Of a DNA stretch of 49,251 nt, positions 49,205 to 49,251 are shown in pieces. The first letter of the stretch is position 1, and each line of letters begins with the position of its first letter. This stretch comes from Bacillota bacterium (lineage in GTDB: Bacteria; Bacillota; Clostridia; Peptostreptococcales; Acidaminobacteraceae), in contig JAGXHV010000079.1 in NCBI GenBank assembly GCA_024636005.1, positions 1-49,251 of the forward strand. Reading direction: 5' to 3'. Position numbers and translations under genes: made by a program. A model generated the notes under the pieces. That model was not told the DNA's origin. It did not search any database and saw only the letters and a program-made list of their open reading frames with translations.

Positions 49205-49251
49205 AAATGACCTTCCTTTTCTATATCCTATTACCAATTATAAGGAACTGA

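Noticed and set aside
1-49251. Mobile elements, CRISPR arrays, prophage, toxin-antitoxin or defence systems
   Set aside because: I saw no transposase, repeat-spacer pattern, integrase other than chromosomal XerD, or defence-associated domains.

Overview
The window is chromosomal housekeeping DNA from a low-GC Gram-positive bacterium of the Clostridia type. About 40 protein genes are recognisable, nearly all on the + strand. In order they are: the 3' end of dxs, tlyA, two short chromate-transporter (CHR) proteins, argR, recN, a membrane GGDEF protein, xerD, deoB-punA-pdp, a CCA/poly(A) polymerase, scpA-scpB, a GNAT protein, a korDABC-type 2-oxoacid:ferredoxin oxidoreductase operon, an RpiR regulator, cmk-plsC-ispH-rpsA, cheR, pepF (-), a TipAS-like remnant, an SLC13/TrkA_C transporter, an HD-GYP protein, a DUF975-like protein, a histidine phosphatase, an aspartate aminotransferase, a GlnK/GlnL-type two-component pair, miaB-mutS-mutL-miaA-hfq, tkt, pflB-pflA, a small membrane protein (-), a PAP2 phosphatase, a YkgJ-like protein, proC (-), an acidic hypothetical protein and an LCP-family protein (-). 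The clearest RNA element is a ZTP (pfl-motif) riboswitch fused to an intrinsic terminator upstream of pflBA. Other points of interest are: a conserved clostridial gene order that lacks the sporulation genes usually found in it (no spoIVB/spo0A after recN, no dacF/spoIIA after pdp); a chromate-transporter pair where nadK usually sits; a TipAS fragment with an apparent internal deletion; tandem identical-stem hairpins between xerD and deoB; promoter-proximal hairpins before cmk and miaB; and an HD-GYP protein with GYC in place of GYP. I saw no mobile elements, CRISPR arrays, tRNAs or rRNAs. I found no clearly new multi-gene system.
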